Below are positions 17,880 through 25,854 of a stretch of DNA of 36,465 nucleotides, piece after piece. This DNA comes from Alphaproteobacteria bacterium (GTDB lineage: Bacteria; Pseudomonadota; Alphaproteobacteria; Paracaedibacterales; CAITNM01): contig CANKYV010000002.1 of assembly GCA_947487955.1 (NCBI GenBank), forward strand, positions 1 to 36,465, in the 5' to 3' direction. Both the position numbers and the translations under genes were made by a program. The first letter of the stretch is position 1. Every line of letters starts with the position of its first letter. The notes beneath the pieces are model-generated. The model was not told where the DNA came from. It saw only the letters and a program-made list of their open reading frames with translations, and did not search any database.

Positions 17880-18671
17880 ATGGTGCTTCATAAAAAATTT
17901 TTAAAGCTTTACGAATTAATGGAATCTAAAACCGGACACTATTTTATTGGTTTCATAGTTGTCATCAATGCTATCGCACTTGGCGTACAAACTTTTCAAA
18001 ATACTCCCAGTTATATCCTTGAAATTTTACACCATATCGACAAAGTTATATTAGGTGTTTTTGTTGTTGAGCTAGTTATCAAATTATTAGCTGGTGGCTT
18101 TTCTTTTTTTCATAGCGGTTGGAACATTTTTGACTTGATTATTATTGGTGGGTCATTAATTCATCAACACGACTTTTTACCAGTACTTCGAGTTATTCGT
18201 GTTATGCATTTAATGGCAATGATGGATGCCGCTCCTAAAATACGACATATCCTTGGTGGATTTTTGAAGGCTATCCCCGGTGTTGCAAGCGTATTGTGCC
18301 TTCTCTTATTATTCTTTTATATATTTTCGGTTCTCGGTGTATTTATATTCCGTGATCTTGGCGCACCAGAATTTCAACATATCGGAATTTCCATGAAAAC
18401 AATGTTTCAGGTGTTAACGGGTGATGATTGGGCAAATGTAATGCGATCAATCGAAAAGGTAGCAAAATATGCATGGGTATATTTTATATCATTTTATATA
18501 TTAATGGTTTTTATTATTCTCAACCTTTTTATTGGCGTCGTGGTGGGCGCTTTACAAGCTGCAGAAGAAGAAGTTTTTAACAAAGATGATGATTCAGAAC
18601 AGTTATTGCTTCTTAAAAACTTACAAAAGCAAATCAATCGTTTAGAAAAAAAGTTAGAAAAGGAAAAATAA
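17880..18671 (+). CDS. Single-domain voltage-gated cation channel (bacterial Nav/Cav-like)
   Basis: A 263-residue member of the ion-transport family with one six-helix domain, as in NaChBac and NavAb, expected to work as a tetramer in the inner membrane. S1-S4 span about 20-125 and the pore 135-230. The filter reads TGDDWA at 180-185, followed by NVM, where Nav-type bacterial channels have TLESWS. Two acidic residues suggest calcium or mixed selectivity (inference). S4, LPVLRVIRVMHLMAMM, has only Arg104 and Arg107 plus His110, fewer charges than the usual four. The C-terminal 238-263 is a charged coiled coil, the usual tetramer-forming neck. The ATG at 17880 was preferred to an in-frame GTG at 17847. 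No Shine-Dalgarno is seen. Confidence 0.88.
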   Translation: MVLHKKFLKLYELMESKTGHYFIGFIVVINAIALGVQTFQNTPSYILEILHHIDKVILGVFVVELVIKLLAGGFSFFHSGWNIFDLIIIGGSLIHQHDFLPVLRVIRVMHLMAMMDAAPKIRHILGGFLKAIPGVASVLCLLLLFFYIFSVLGVFIFRDLGAPEFQHIGISMKTMFQVLTGDDWANVMRSIEKVAKYAWVYFISFYILMVFIILNLFIGVVVGALQAAEEEVFNKDDDSEQLLLLKNLQKQINRLEKKLEKEK

Positions 18672-18712
18672 CAAACAGGGAAAATAATAAAATTTTAATA
18701 AAATAAAAATAT

Positions 18713-18740
18713 TTGATTTTTAATATCATAAAAGTTATAC
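18713..18740 (+). promoter_or_regulatory. Sigma-70 type promoter for the duplicated-domain secreted protein
   Basis: TTGATT at 18713-18718, a 16-base spacer and TTATAC at 18735-18740. Initiation near 18747 would fall inside the left arm of the 12-bp inverted repeat that follows. Confidence 0.5.
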
Positions 18741-18786
18741 ACAGTATCCTAATAAAATTTTTTATATTGATTGAAGGATACTGTGT
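18739..18786. repeat. 12-bp perfect inverted repeat spanning start site and ribosome site
   Basis: ACACAGTATCCT at 18739-18750 is the exact complement of AGGATACTGTGT at 18775-18786, with 24 AT-rich bases between. The right arm covers the AGGA ribosome site and the GTG start of the next gene; the left arm covers the end of the predicted -10 and the expected initiation site. It may act as a DNA operator or, if transcription starts further upstream, as an mRNA hairpin hiding the ribosome site. Confidence 0.7.
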
Positions 18787-19652
18787 TGCGTTTTTATCTT
18801 AAAAATTTTGCTTTGTTAATAATATTTACATTATGCGTGCAATGTCTTTATTCAGCAGTAAATGATGAGAACACACAACCGAGTAACATTTCAAATTCGA
18901 TACAACAAGCATCAACTAATAAACCCTCAAAAAAACGAAAGCGTGAAACACTAAAACAAGCAGCAAAAGGATCTCTTTCTATTGAAGCGCATTTTAAAAA
19001 AATCGCAGAAAAAAACTTAGCAAAATCACTTCAAGCTCCCGATGCAGCACATGATGATATAGTTTTTGATCGCCCTGTTTCCAACGCAGGCAGTCTTTCC
19101 GCGCAAATCAGCACCAAACTCGACATAACAACACAAAGCAGTTTCTCTGAAACTCCTATAGCCATGATTATCCCATACGAAGACGGATCTTTCTTAGCCA
19201 AAGCTATTATTGAAGAGCGCTCAATATACGAGCTTTTTTATGATTCTCCATCTGCCGAAAGTTGGATAATAAAGATATTTCAAGATCGTGGTATGCCATC
19301 TCCTGTACGCGGCGAACCAGTCTTAGATGCTCCCTTGCAAGAGTTTGATCAGGCCAGAGAACAGATCTTAGCAAAGAGGAATCCATTTGCAAAAACCGAA
19401 GATAAAATGATATCAGCTTTTGTGATTGATCCTACACAAATATCTCAAATCAAACACCTTGATGATGGACGTTTTCTCGCCAGACTACTTATTAATCCTG
19501 AGATACAACACAACGCATTTAAATACTTTGATGATTCTCAATTTGCAAATGATTGGATATCTGCCGTAACTGAACGATATCTAAAAAAACCCGTGTTAAC
19601 CCAAGAAGAAAAAAAAGGACATAAAGCTCTACGCTCTAAACGGTTGTTATAA
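18783..19652 (+). CDS. Hypothetical secreted protein with internal duplication
   Basis: I do not recognise this 289-residue protein. It starts at GTG, four bases after GAAGGA; TTG at 18786 with seven-base spacing is an equally good choice. Residues 1-26 (LRFYLKNFALLIIFTLCVQCLYSA) are a signal peptide. A basic, low-complexity stretch PSKKRKRETLKQAAKGS follows at about 48-64. Two related segments of about 40 residues occur at roughly 133-170 (EDGSFLAKAIIEERSIYELF, then SAESWIIKIFQDR) and 227-266 (DDGRFLARLLINPEI, then FANDWISAVTER). Both share DGxFLA, a Phe/Tyr-Asp-Asp/Ser step and a Trp-Ile helix. The 3' end overlaps the converging waaA by 17 bases. Probably an exported lineage-specific protein. 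Confidence 0.7.
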   Translation: MLRFYLKNFALLIIFTLCVQCLYSAVNDENTQPSNISNSIQQASTNKPSKKRKRETLKQAAKGSLSIEAHFKKIAEKNLAKSLQAPDAAHDDIVFDRPVSNAGSLSAQISTKLDITTQSSFSETPIAMIIPYEDGSFLAKAIIEERSIYELFYDSPSAESWIIKIFQDRGMPSPVRGEPVLDAPLQEFDQAREQILAKRNPFAKTEDKMISAFVIDPTQISQIKHLDDGRFLARLLINPEIQHNAFKYFDDSQFANDWISAVTERYLKKPVLTQEEKKGHKALRSKRLL

Positions 19653-20877
19653 TTTCATCAATTTTTTGGTTAATTAGCTGCTGACTATCACTGATTCGCT
19701 GCTGCAGCTCTTCAACTAAATTTGTAATTTTTTCAGGATTATTTAACATGTTTTTCAAAGTGTTAACCAATTGATCTACGTTCATTTGTTGGCATGGCAT
19801 TCCTTCAAACAGATACGTCATATCATTAACATTAAAGAAATGTGGCCCCCACAATGGGAATGCACCAATCATCGCGGGCTCCAAGGGATTATGCCCTCCT
19901 ACAGGAACTAGCGATCCTCCAACAAACGCAACTGAACTTAAGCGATAAAAAACTCCCAACTTAGCCATTGCATCCACTAGCAAAACATCTTCATCTTGTA
20001 AAATTTGATCTGTAAATCTAGCAATTTTTATGTTTTTAGCACTCAAAATAATATCTTCACACCTCTCGACATGACGAGGGACAATAATTGTTAAAAGATT
20101 TGGAAAATCTTTTTTAAGCCTTTGGTGGACATTAAAAATTATCTCTTCTTCATTTTGATGCGTACTAGCTACAACCCAACATAAACGTCCTTCTATTTGC
20201 TCTTTCCAATGCGCATACTCAACCTCATTAAATGGTAATTTATCACTCAAAAGCTTAATATTTCCAAGAGTTTTTGCAGATTTTGCTCCTAATTTATGAA
20301 ATCTTTTCGTGAACTCATCACTTTGCGCATATATAGCAAAAAAGCATCCCCACAACTTTTTAGAAATTTTTTTAACCCACAACCAGTTACGCAAGCTCGT
20401 TTCTGATAAGCGAGCATTAAAAAGTGTTATAGGAACATTTCGCAAATGTGTTTGCCACAAAATATTTGGCCAAATTTCTGATTCTACAAAAAAAGCTGCT
20501 TTTGGCTGCCAATGATCTAAAAATTTATTAATCCAATCGATCGCATCAAATGGAATAAATTGATGCGTAGTATTTTTGCTCATTCTTGCACTCACAACTC
20601 TTTGTGCTGCGGTAGTTGTAGTTGTTATCAAGAAATTAGCCTGTGGCTTTTGTTCTGCTATTTTTTGAATCAATGGTAATATGGAAAGACTTTCCCCTAC
20701 ACTAGCGCCATGAAACCATATCAAATCACCTTTAGAGCGTATTTGGTCAGTAATTCCATATCTTTCTTTGTAACGTAGCGAATCTTCTCGACCTTTCTTT
20801 AAGCGTCTAGCAATAAAAAAAGGCGCACTAACACGCACTATTAGTGACCAAAAAGCTAGGAAAATTGTATAAAACAT
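19636..20877 (-). CDS. waaA: 3-deoxy-D-manno-octulosonic acid (Kdo) transferase
   Basis: Transfers Kdo from CMP-Kdo to the lipid A precursor at the inner face of the inner membrane, an essential step of LPS core assembly. It has 413 residues, the family's normal length. An N-terminal membrane anchor (FLAFWSLIVRVSAPFF) precedes the Kdo glycosyltransferase N domain with FHGASVGESLSILPLI, ITTTTTAAQRV and FVESEIWPN. The C-terminal GT-B half has VVASTHQNEEE, IIVPRHVER and AFVGGSLVPVGGHNPLEPA. The start lies three bases after the Trm112-like gene, so LON-Trm112-waaA is one operon. Whether it adds one or two Kdo units is not shown. Confidence 0.95.
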   Translation of the reverse strand: MFYTIFLAFWSLIVRVSAPFFIARRLKKGREDSLRYKERYGITDQIRSKGDLIWFHGASVGESLSILPLIQKIAEQKPQANFLITTTTTAAQRVVSARMSKNTTHQFIPFDAIDWINKFLDHWQPKAAFFVESEIWPNILWQTHLRNVPITLFNARLSETSLRNWLWVKKISKKLWGCFFAIYAQSDEFTKRFHKLGAKSAKTLGNIKLLSDKLPFNEVEYAHWKEQIEGRLCWVVASTHQNEEEIIFNVHQRLKKDFPNLLTIIVPRHVERCEDIILSAKNIKIARFTDQILQDEDVLLVDAMAKLGVFYRLSSVAFVGGSLVPVGGHNPLEPAMIGAFPLWGPHFFNVNDMTYLFEGMPCQQMNVDQLVNTLKNMLNNPEKITNLVEELQQRISDSQQLINQKIDEIITTV

Positions 20878-20880
20878 AAA

Positions 20881-21078
20881 CTACCTAGCGGGAGCAATAC
20901 GATCTATCTCATCATCAGATAAAGATCTTGCTTCATCTCCAAGCATAATTGGAATCCCCTGACGTATAGGGTAAGCTAATCGAGCGGCAAGGCTAACTAA
21001 CTCTTGAGCTTTTGAATCATAAATCAAATTCGTCTTAGTAACCGGACATACTAATAATTCTAAAAGTTTTTTATCCAC
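20881..21078 (-). CDS. Trm112-family small protein
   Basis: A 65-residue Trm112/YcaR-type protein with a hydrophobic [18 protein letters not shown] start and [20 protein letters not shown] at the end. The single Cys12 replaces the paired Cys of zinc-binding relatives. Eukaryotic Trm112 activates methyltransferases; in bacteria the role is unclear. Start is GTG, two bases after the stop of the LON-domain gene and with AAGG inside that gene's last codons. The LON-Trm112 pair is a conserved alphaproteobacterial arrangement. Confidence 0.88.
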   Translation of the reverse strand: MDKKLLELLVCPVTKTNLIYDSKAQELVSLAARLAYPIRQGIPIMLGDEARSLSDDEIDRIAPAR

Positions 21079-21080
21079 AA

Positions 21081-21746
21081 TTAGTGCCTTGTCATAGAGG
21101 GGCTTACTCCCTCAAAATTTGCAAACTCAATAAGCTGCGTAATCATTTCCGATTGCAACTTCAAGCTTGGAGCTTCAAGTAATGCCTGCTTTTCACGTGC
21201 ATCAAAAGGACACACCATAGTTAACGCAGCAATCAACTTAGCATCTGTCGTTTGATCAATTTCTTTCCAATTTGGAGCAACATCATATTGACGAAAATAC
21301 CCATCTAATGCATGCAATAATCTTTCTCTATCAATCTGAATTTCAGTAAGCTCCTGTAAATCTTGAATGTAACGCTCATAAATCACTTTCGCGCTACGAC
21401 AACCCGTGGCTGTCTCGCTCTGCTCAACAATATCAAAGCGACAAACCCCAACAATATTTACAACAACGCGCTGCTCCTCAATTTCAACAATTTCTGTAAT
21501 GCGCCCTAAAGTTCCCGAAGAAAATAAAGGCAGTGGTTTTCCACCCCTATAACTATCATCTAAAATTGGCTGAATAACCCCCACATACACATCTTCTCGA
21601 ATTGCATCTGAGACTAAACGAAAATACTGCTCTTCAAAAATTGGAACTGGAAGTTGAGCACGCGGCATCAAAATTGATCCGTAAACCGGCAACAACGATA
21701 CCGTTTTTGGCAGCAAAATACCCGATTCGTGGTAAAAAAACTCCAT
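21081..21746 (-). CDS. LON substrate-binding (N) domain protein
   Basis: A 221-residue stand-alone Lon N-terminal domain, lacking both AAA ATPase and protease parts. The diagnostic start is [28 protein letters not shown], followed by VGVIQP and [31 protein letters not shown]. Such proteins are common in Alphaproteobacteria next to a Trm112-like gene; they may bind unfolded or specific client proteins, but no activity is established. The helical C-terminal half ([23 protein letters not shown]) is complete, so this is not a broken lon gene. First gene of the operon that includes waaA. Confidence 0.9.
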   Translation of the reverse strand: MEFFYHESGILLPKTVSLLPVYGSILMPRAQLPVPIFEEQYFRLVSDAIREDVYVGVIQPILDDSYRGGKPLPLFSSGTLGRITEIVEIEEQRVVVNIVGVCRFDIVEQSETATGCRSAKVIYERYIQDLQELTEIQIDRERLLHALDGYFRQYDVAPNWKEIDQTTDAKLIAALTMVCPFDAREKQALLEAPSLKLQSEMITQLIEFANFEGVSPSMTRH

Positions 21747-21760
21747 AATCCCAACCCAGC

Positions 21761-21766
21761 ATTATA
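21761..21766 (-). promoter_or_regulatory. -10 box for LON-Trm112-waaA operon
   Basis: A perfect TATAAT on the minus strand (21766-21761) lies 15 bases before the LON-domain ATG. No good -35 is seen 16-18 bases upstream. Initiation near 21754 would give a very short leader. Confidence 0.35.
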
Positions 21767-21931
21767 TGGTGTACGTGTTCATAATAAGGCTTTTCACAAA
21801 GTATTTCAATTCAAGCAAATAGCACTACCCTAAAATATTCTTTATAAACATCAATATCATGCTATCTCTTTTGCGATTTTAGGGTTAGTATTTATCTCAT
21901 CGGCATTTTTCAATGCATTTTAGATCAGTAA

Positions 21932-24280
21932 GTGTTACAAAAACTGCATTTTTCTGGATTTTTCCTAATCACTGTTATTGTTGCATGCGGCATTAGCTTA
22001 CTCTTAGCATCTGATCCTGTACAGATGACCTTATTGTTTCTGTGCATACTCGCACTTGGTGCATATTTACCCATATTCATTCGTGAAGAAGAAAAACAAA
22101 AACAAAAAAATCTTTTAACATATCAAGCACAAGCCCTGCATCAAGCGGTAGAACAATTCAGTGAATACGCCATTTTTCTACTCAATGGCCAACTCATTAA
22201 AAGCTCTCATCCACACTTATATCCTACTCTTAATGATTTTATTCAAAAGCTCGATAAAAAATTTGAAAAAAGTGAACAATGGCCAATGTTAAAACGCTGG
22301 ATTGAAGAACTTCACATGGGAGAATTGTTACTAAAATTTTCTCAAAACACGAAAGAGAAACAACGTATTTTGCTTGCACGTGTTTTAACTCAAGACCTGC
22401 CTCATTTTCCTATTAAATCAATTTTCATTGGCTTTGAAGATATTACAGCACAACTTGATGATATTGTTGGAGCCCAAGGTGAGTTCGATGTTTTAGAACG
22501 CTTTATTGATCATGCTCCTTTTGGAGTCTTTTATTTAAATCGTTCTCGTCAGATTGTTGCCTGCAACCAAACGCTATGTGATTGGTTAAAGCAAAATAAA
22601 GAAGACCTTATTAACAGCCGAGTTGAACATGCAATGGATGGTATTGAAGACTGGCAAACAGCACACACAAAAATTATACAAGTTAAACCTTTTAGGTATC
22701 CCCCATTTAAAGCCATTTGGTTCCCTCCAACTTTGGCAACAGCGACAGGCGCTTCAATCATTTGCAGAATCGATGGACTAACTTTTGAAGAAACAAAAAA
22801 CAGCAATGCTGAAGAAACATTTTTAAAAGCCTCAATACCAGCTGTCATTATTCATAAATCAGGAGAAATACTGAGCTTTAACCAAGCGTTTCAAGGACTT
22901 ATTGAAAACACATTACCCAATACAAATGTTAACACAAATTCTAGCTTTTTAACTTTGTTAAGCCAAAGTACCCACGCACAATTGATAGATGCCTTAAATT
23001 CAAACGCATTTTTACCTGTTGAACTTACTTTTCAAGATGGAAAAACTCATTGTATTGCCTATCTTAGCCAAATTGATAAAGATCGCGACGAATATTTGTT
23101 GCAGTTAATGGATATATCTCAACAAAAAAGATTGGAACAGCAGTTTATTCAATCACAAAAAATGCAAGCAGTCGGACAACTCGCCGGAGGAATTGCTCAC
23201 GATTTCAATAATCTTCTTACTGCAATGATTGGGTTTTGCGATCTGTTACTACAACGATATTTGCCAAATGATCCTTCATACTTTGATGTGTCACAAATAA
23301 AACAAAATGCTAATCGTGCGGCAAATTTAGTAAGACAACTTCTTGCATTCTCCCGTCAACAAACTTTACAGCCAAGAATCGTCAATATTACAGATGCGTT
23401 AGCAGAACTATCCGCACTATTAAGAAGGCTTCTCGGTGCAAAAATAGATTTGGATGTCATACATGGGCGCGATATTTGGCCAGTAAAGGTTGACGTCAGT
23501 CAATTCGAGCAAGTCATTATTAATCTAGCAGTTAACTCAAGAGATGCTATGGTCGATGGTGGAAAATTAAGCATAAAAACTGACAATATTAGCAATTCAA
23601 AACCTATTCAAGTTGGCCATGAAACAATGCCCGTTGGCGATTTTGTTACTATTGATGTAACTGACACAGGAAATGGTATTTCTGAAGAAAATCTAGAGCA
23701 TATTTTTGAACCATTTTTCTCTACCAAAGAAGTTGGAGCAGGTACCGGGCTTGGTTTATCTACCGTATACGGTATTGTTAAACAAACAGGTGGTTTTATT
23801 TTTGTCGAAAGTGAAGAAAAAATAGGAACTACTTTTAAGATATGTTTACCTCGATATAGCGGTGCAGCAGATCCCTACACAATAGCCACAGAAATTCATA
23901 AGGGAGACTTAAGTGGCTCTGGCACAGTGTTGCTTGTAGAAGATGAAGATGCGGTTCGTATGTTCAGCGCACGCGCTCTAAGAGAAAAAGGCTATCAAGT
24001 TATAGAGGCTTGCAACGGAGAAGAAGCCCTAGAAACAATTAATCAAGGTACAAATTTTGATGTACTTGTAACAGACGTAGTAATGCCTCAAATGGATGGC
24101 CCAGAATTAAACAAAAAAGCCAGAGAAATCATTCCTCAATTAAAAACTATTTTCATTTCAGGTTATACGGAAGACGATTTTCGCAAAAATCTGGGGGATA
24201 ATACCAATATTCACTTTTTGCCCAAACCCTTTACCTTAAAAGACCTGGCTGCTAAGGTTAAGGACGTTTTAGGTAATTAG
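21932..24280 (+). CDS. cckA: CckA-type hybrid sensor histidine kinase
   Basis: Bifunctional kinase/phosphatase at the head of the CckA-ChpT-CtrA phosphorelay that controls cell cycle and motility in Alphaproteobacteria. It has 782 residues: two membrane helices at about 7-27 and 33-50, PAS-like regions around 185-290 and 293-400, HisKA with phospho-acceptor His423 in IAHDFNN, ATPase with N-box Asn535, DTGNG at 578-582 and GTGLGL at 604-609, and a receiver with acidic pocket VEDED near 669-673 and phospho-acceptor Asp715 in VTDVVMPQMDG. The receiver and closing SGYTEDDFRKN are typical of CckA. Start is GTG; no strong ribosome site. recA follows after ten bases. ChpT and CtrA are not in the window. 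Confidence 0.92.
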   Translation: MLQKLHFSGFFLITVIVACGISLLLASDPVQMTLLFLCILALGAYLPIFIREEEKQKQKNLLTYQAQALHQAVEQFSEYAIFLLNGQLIKSSHPHLYPTLNDFIQKLDKKFEKSEQWPMLKRWIEELHMGELLLKFSQNTKEKQRILLARVLTQDLPHFPIKSIFIGFEDITAQLDDIVGAQGEFDVLERFIDHAPFGVFYLNRSRQIVACNQTLCDWLKQNKEDLINSRVEHAMDGIEDWQTAHTKIIQVKPFRYPPFKAIWFPPTLATATGASIICRIDGLTFEETKNSNAEETFLKASIPAVIIHKSGEILSFNQAFQGLIENTLPNTNVNTNSSFLTLLSQSTHAQLIDALNSNAFLPVELTFQDGKTHCIAYLSQIDKDRDEYLLQLMDISQQKRLEQQFIQSQKMQAVGQLAGGIAHDFNNLLTAMIGFCDLLLQRYLPNDPSYFDVSQIKQNANRAANLVRQLLAFSRQQTLQPRIVNITDALAELSALLRRLLGAKIDLDVIHGRDIWPVKVDVSQFEQVIINLAVNSRDAMVDGGKLSIKTDNISNSKPIQVGHETMPVGDFVTIDVTDTGNGISEENLEHIFEPFFSTKEVGAGTGLGLSTVYGIVKQTGGFIFVESEEKIGTTFKICLPRYSGAADPYTIATEIHKGDLSGSGTVLLVEDEDAVRMFSARALREKGYQVIEACNGEEALETINQGTNFDVLVTDVVMPQMDGPELNKKAREIIPQLKTIFISGYTEDDFRKNLGDNTNIHFLPKPFTLKDLAAKVKDVLGN

Positions 24281-24290
24281 TTGACAAATC

Positions 24291-25328
24291 ATGGAATCAA
24301 GAACAGACAAATCAAAAGCTTTAGAAGCAGCTCTTTCACAAATTGAACGCGCGTTTGGTAAAGGGTCGGTTATGCGGCTTGGTCAGCGTGAAATTGTCGC
24401 TGAGGCGGATGTTGTTTCAACAGGGTCTCTTGGACTTGATATTGCTTTAGGAATTGGTGGTCTACCTCGCGGACGCGTTATTGAAATCTATGGCCCTGAA
24501 TCTTCCGGAAAAACAACTCTTGCTCTACATGTTATTGCTGAAGCTCAAAAAGCTGGTGGTATCTGCGGATTCGTAGATGCTGAACATGCACTTGACCCAG
24601 CTTACGCTCGTAAACTTGGTGTGAATATCGATGAACTACTGATTTCTCAACCAGATACTGGGGAGCAAGCATTAGAAATTGCCGACACATTGGTTCGTAG
24701 TGGTGCAGTAGAAGTGCTTGTAATCGACAGCGTTGCAGCCTTGGTTCCGAAAGCAGAACTTGAAGGTGATATGGGTGATTCACATATGGGATTGCAAGCT
24801 CGCCTTATGAGTCAAGCTCTGCGTAAATTAACAGGATCAATTTCTAAAACTAACTGTATGGTAATTTTTATTAACCAAATTCGTCAAAAAATTGGGATCA
24901 TGTTTGGTAATCCTGAAACAACCACAGGTGGTAATGCATTGAAATTTTACGCTTCCGTACGTCTTGATATCAGACGTATTAGTAGCCTAAAAGATAGAGA
25001 TCAAATTGTAGGAAATCAAACCCGTGTCAAAGTTGTAAAAAATAAAATGGCTCCTCCCTTCAAAGTCGTTGATTTTGACATTATGTATGGCGAAGGTATT
25101 TCAAAAGCTGGTGAATTAATTGACCTTGGAGTAAAAGCAAACGTCATCGAGAAAGCTGGCTCTTGGTACTCTTATGGATCTACTCGCATCGGCCAAGGAC
25201 GCGAAGCTGCTCGCCAATATTTAAAAGAAAATCCCGAAACTGCAGAAAAAATCGCTACAGCAATTCGTGAAAATTCTGGATCAGTTGCAGATGGCATGAT
25301 TGGAGTTGCCGAAACAACAACAGAATAA
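24291..25328 (+). CDS. recA: RecA recombinase
   Basis: Strand-exchange ATPase for homologous recombination and SOS co-protease. It has 345 residues. Walker [10 protein letters not shown] is at 68-76, followed by [13 protein letters not shown] with the catalytic Glu, the Walker B strand [18 protein letters not shown], loop L1 with [15 protein letters not shown], and the [20 protein letters not shown] loop L2 region. The C-terminal acidic tail is short. The ATG lies ten bases after the cckA stop, so it is likely read through from cckA. No SOS-box candidate was sought beyond that gap. Confidence 0.98.
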   Translation: MESRTDKSKALEAALSQIERAFGKGSVMRLGQREIVAEADVVSTGSLGLDIALGIGGLPRGRVIEIYGPESSGKTTLALHVIAEAQKAGGICGFVDAEHALDPAYARKLGVNIDELLISQPDTGEQALEIADTLVRSGAVEVLVIDSVAALVPKAELEGDMGDSHMGLQARLMSQALRKLTGSISKTNCMVIFINQIRQKIGIMFGNPETTTGGNALKFYASVRLDIRRISSLKDRDQIVGNQTRVKVVKNKMAPPFKVVDFDIMYGEGISKAGELIDLGVKANVIEKAGSWYSYGSTRIGQGREAARQYLKENPETAEKIATAIRENSGSVADGMIGVAETTTE

Positions 25329-25342
25329 CACTCGCTACAAAA

Positions 25343-25561
25343 CTATTTTTGACGAAATGTAATCCGCCCTTTTGTTAAATCATAGGGCGTCATTTCAACA
25401 GTAACTTTATCCCCCAGTAACACACGTATTCTATTTTTTCTCATCTTTCCGGATGTATGAGCCAAAATAACGTGATCATTGTCCAATTTCACTCGGAACG
25501 TAGCATTAGGGAGAAGCTCAGTAACAACTCCAGTAAATTCAATAAGGTCTTCTTTTGCCAT
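25343..25561 (-). CDS. infA: Translation initiation factor IF-1
   Basis: A 72-residue single S1/OB-fold protein that blocks the A site during initiation. [20 protein letters not shown], the [21 protein letters not shown] core and the [16 protein letters not shown] end are all canonical. The frame extends 19 codons further upstream as a hydrophobic leader, which is not part of the family and was rejected. No clear Shine-Dalgarno precedes the ATG. Converges on recA with 14 bases between. Confidence 0.97.
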   Translation of the reverse strand: MAKEDLIEFTGVVTELLPNATFRVKLDNDHVILAHTSGKMRKNRIRVLLGDKVTVEMTPYDLTKGRITFRQK

Positions 25562-25721
25562 GGTATAAAGTTTAAAGATAATACTTATAACTACAGCATA
25601 TATAAAAAAAATCAACAATTTTAATGTGATTCAACTTTAAATAACTCCGAAGAAGTGCTTTTTTGCTACATTCTCCTCTCTATCAGCCAGATATTGTTTA
25701 AATAAAATCGAACAAATAACC

Positions 25722-25756
25722 TTGACAGATAACAAAATTTTGTCAGACTATCAGTC
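25722..25756 (+). promoter_or_regulatory. Promoter with overlapping palindromic operator for MHS transporter
   Basis: A consensus TTGACA at 25722-25727 is followed after 18 bases by GACTAT at 25746-25751. The spacer contains the perfect 12-bp palindrome ACAAAATTTTGT (25732-25743), and the -10 overlaps GACT-ATC-AGTC (25746-25756). A repressor bound in the spacer would block the polymerase. Confidence 0.45.
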
Positions 25757-25854
25757 TAGGCTTAAAAGCATGCAAGAAAATAACTAAAGAGATTCAGACA
25801 AGATTAACAACTACTCAAAGAGAAGCGGTTGGACTGCTTTCTGTTGGTACGTTC

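Noticed and set aside
23915-23930. TGGCACAGTGTTGC in cckA as a sigma-54 site
   Set aside because: GG and GC are nine rather than ten bases apart and the site is within coding sequence.
24282-24287. TTGACA just before recA as a -35 box
   Set aside because: A matching -10 would fall inside the recA coding region, so it cannot drive the full gene.
25562-25618. Upstream start giving IF-1 a hydrophobic 19-residue leader
   Set aside because: IF-1 is a 72-residue cytoplasmic factor that begins MAKED; a leader would be unique and is most likely chance AT-rich sequence.
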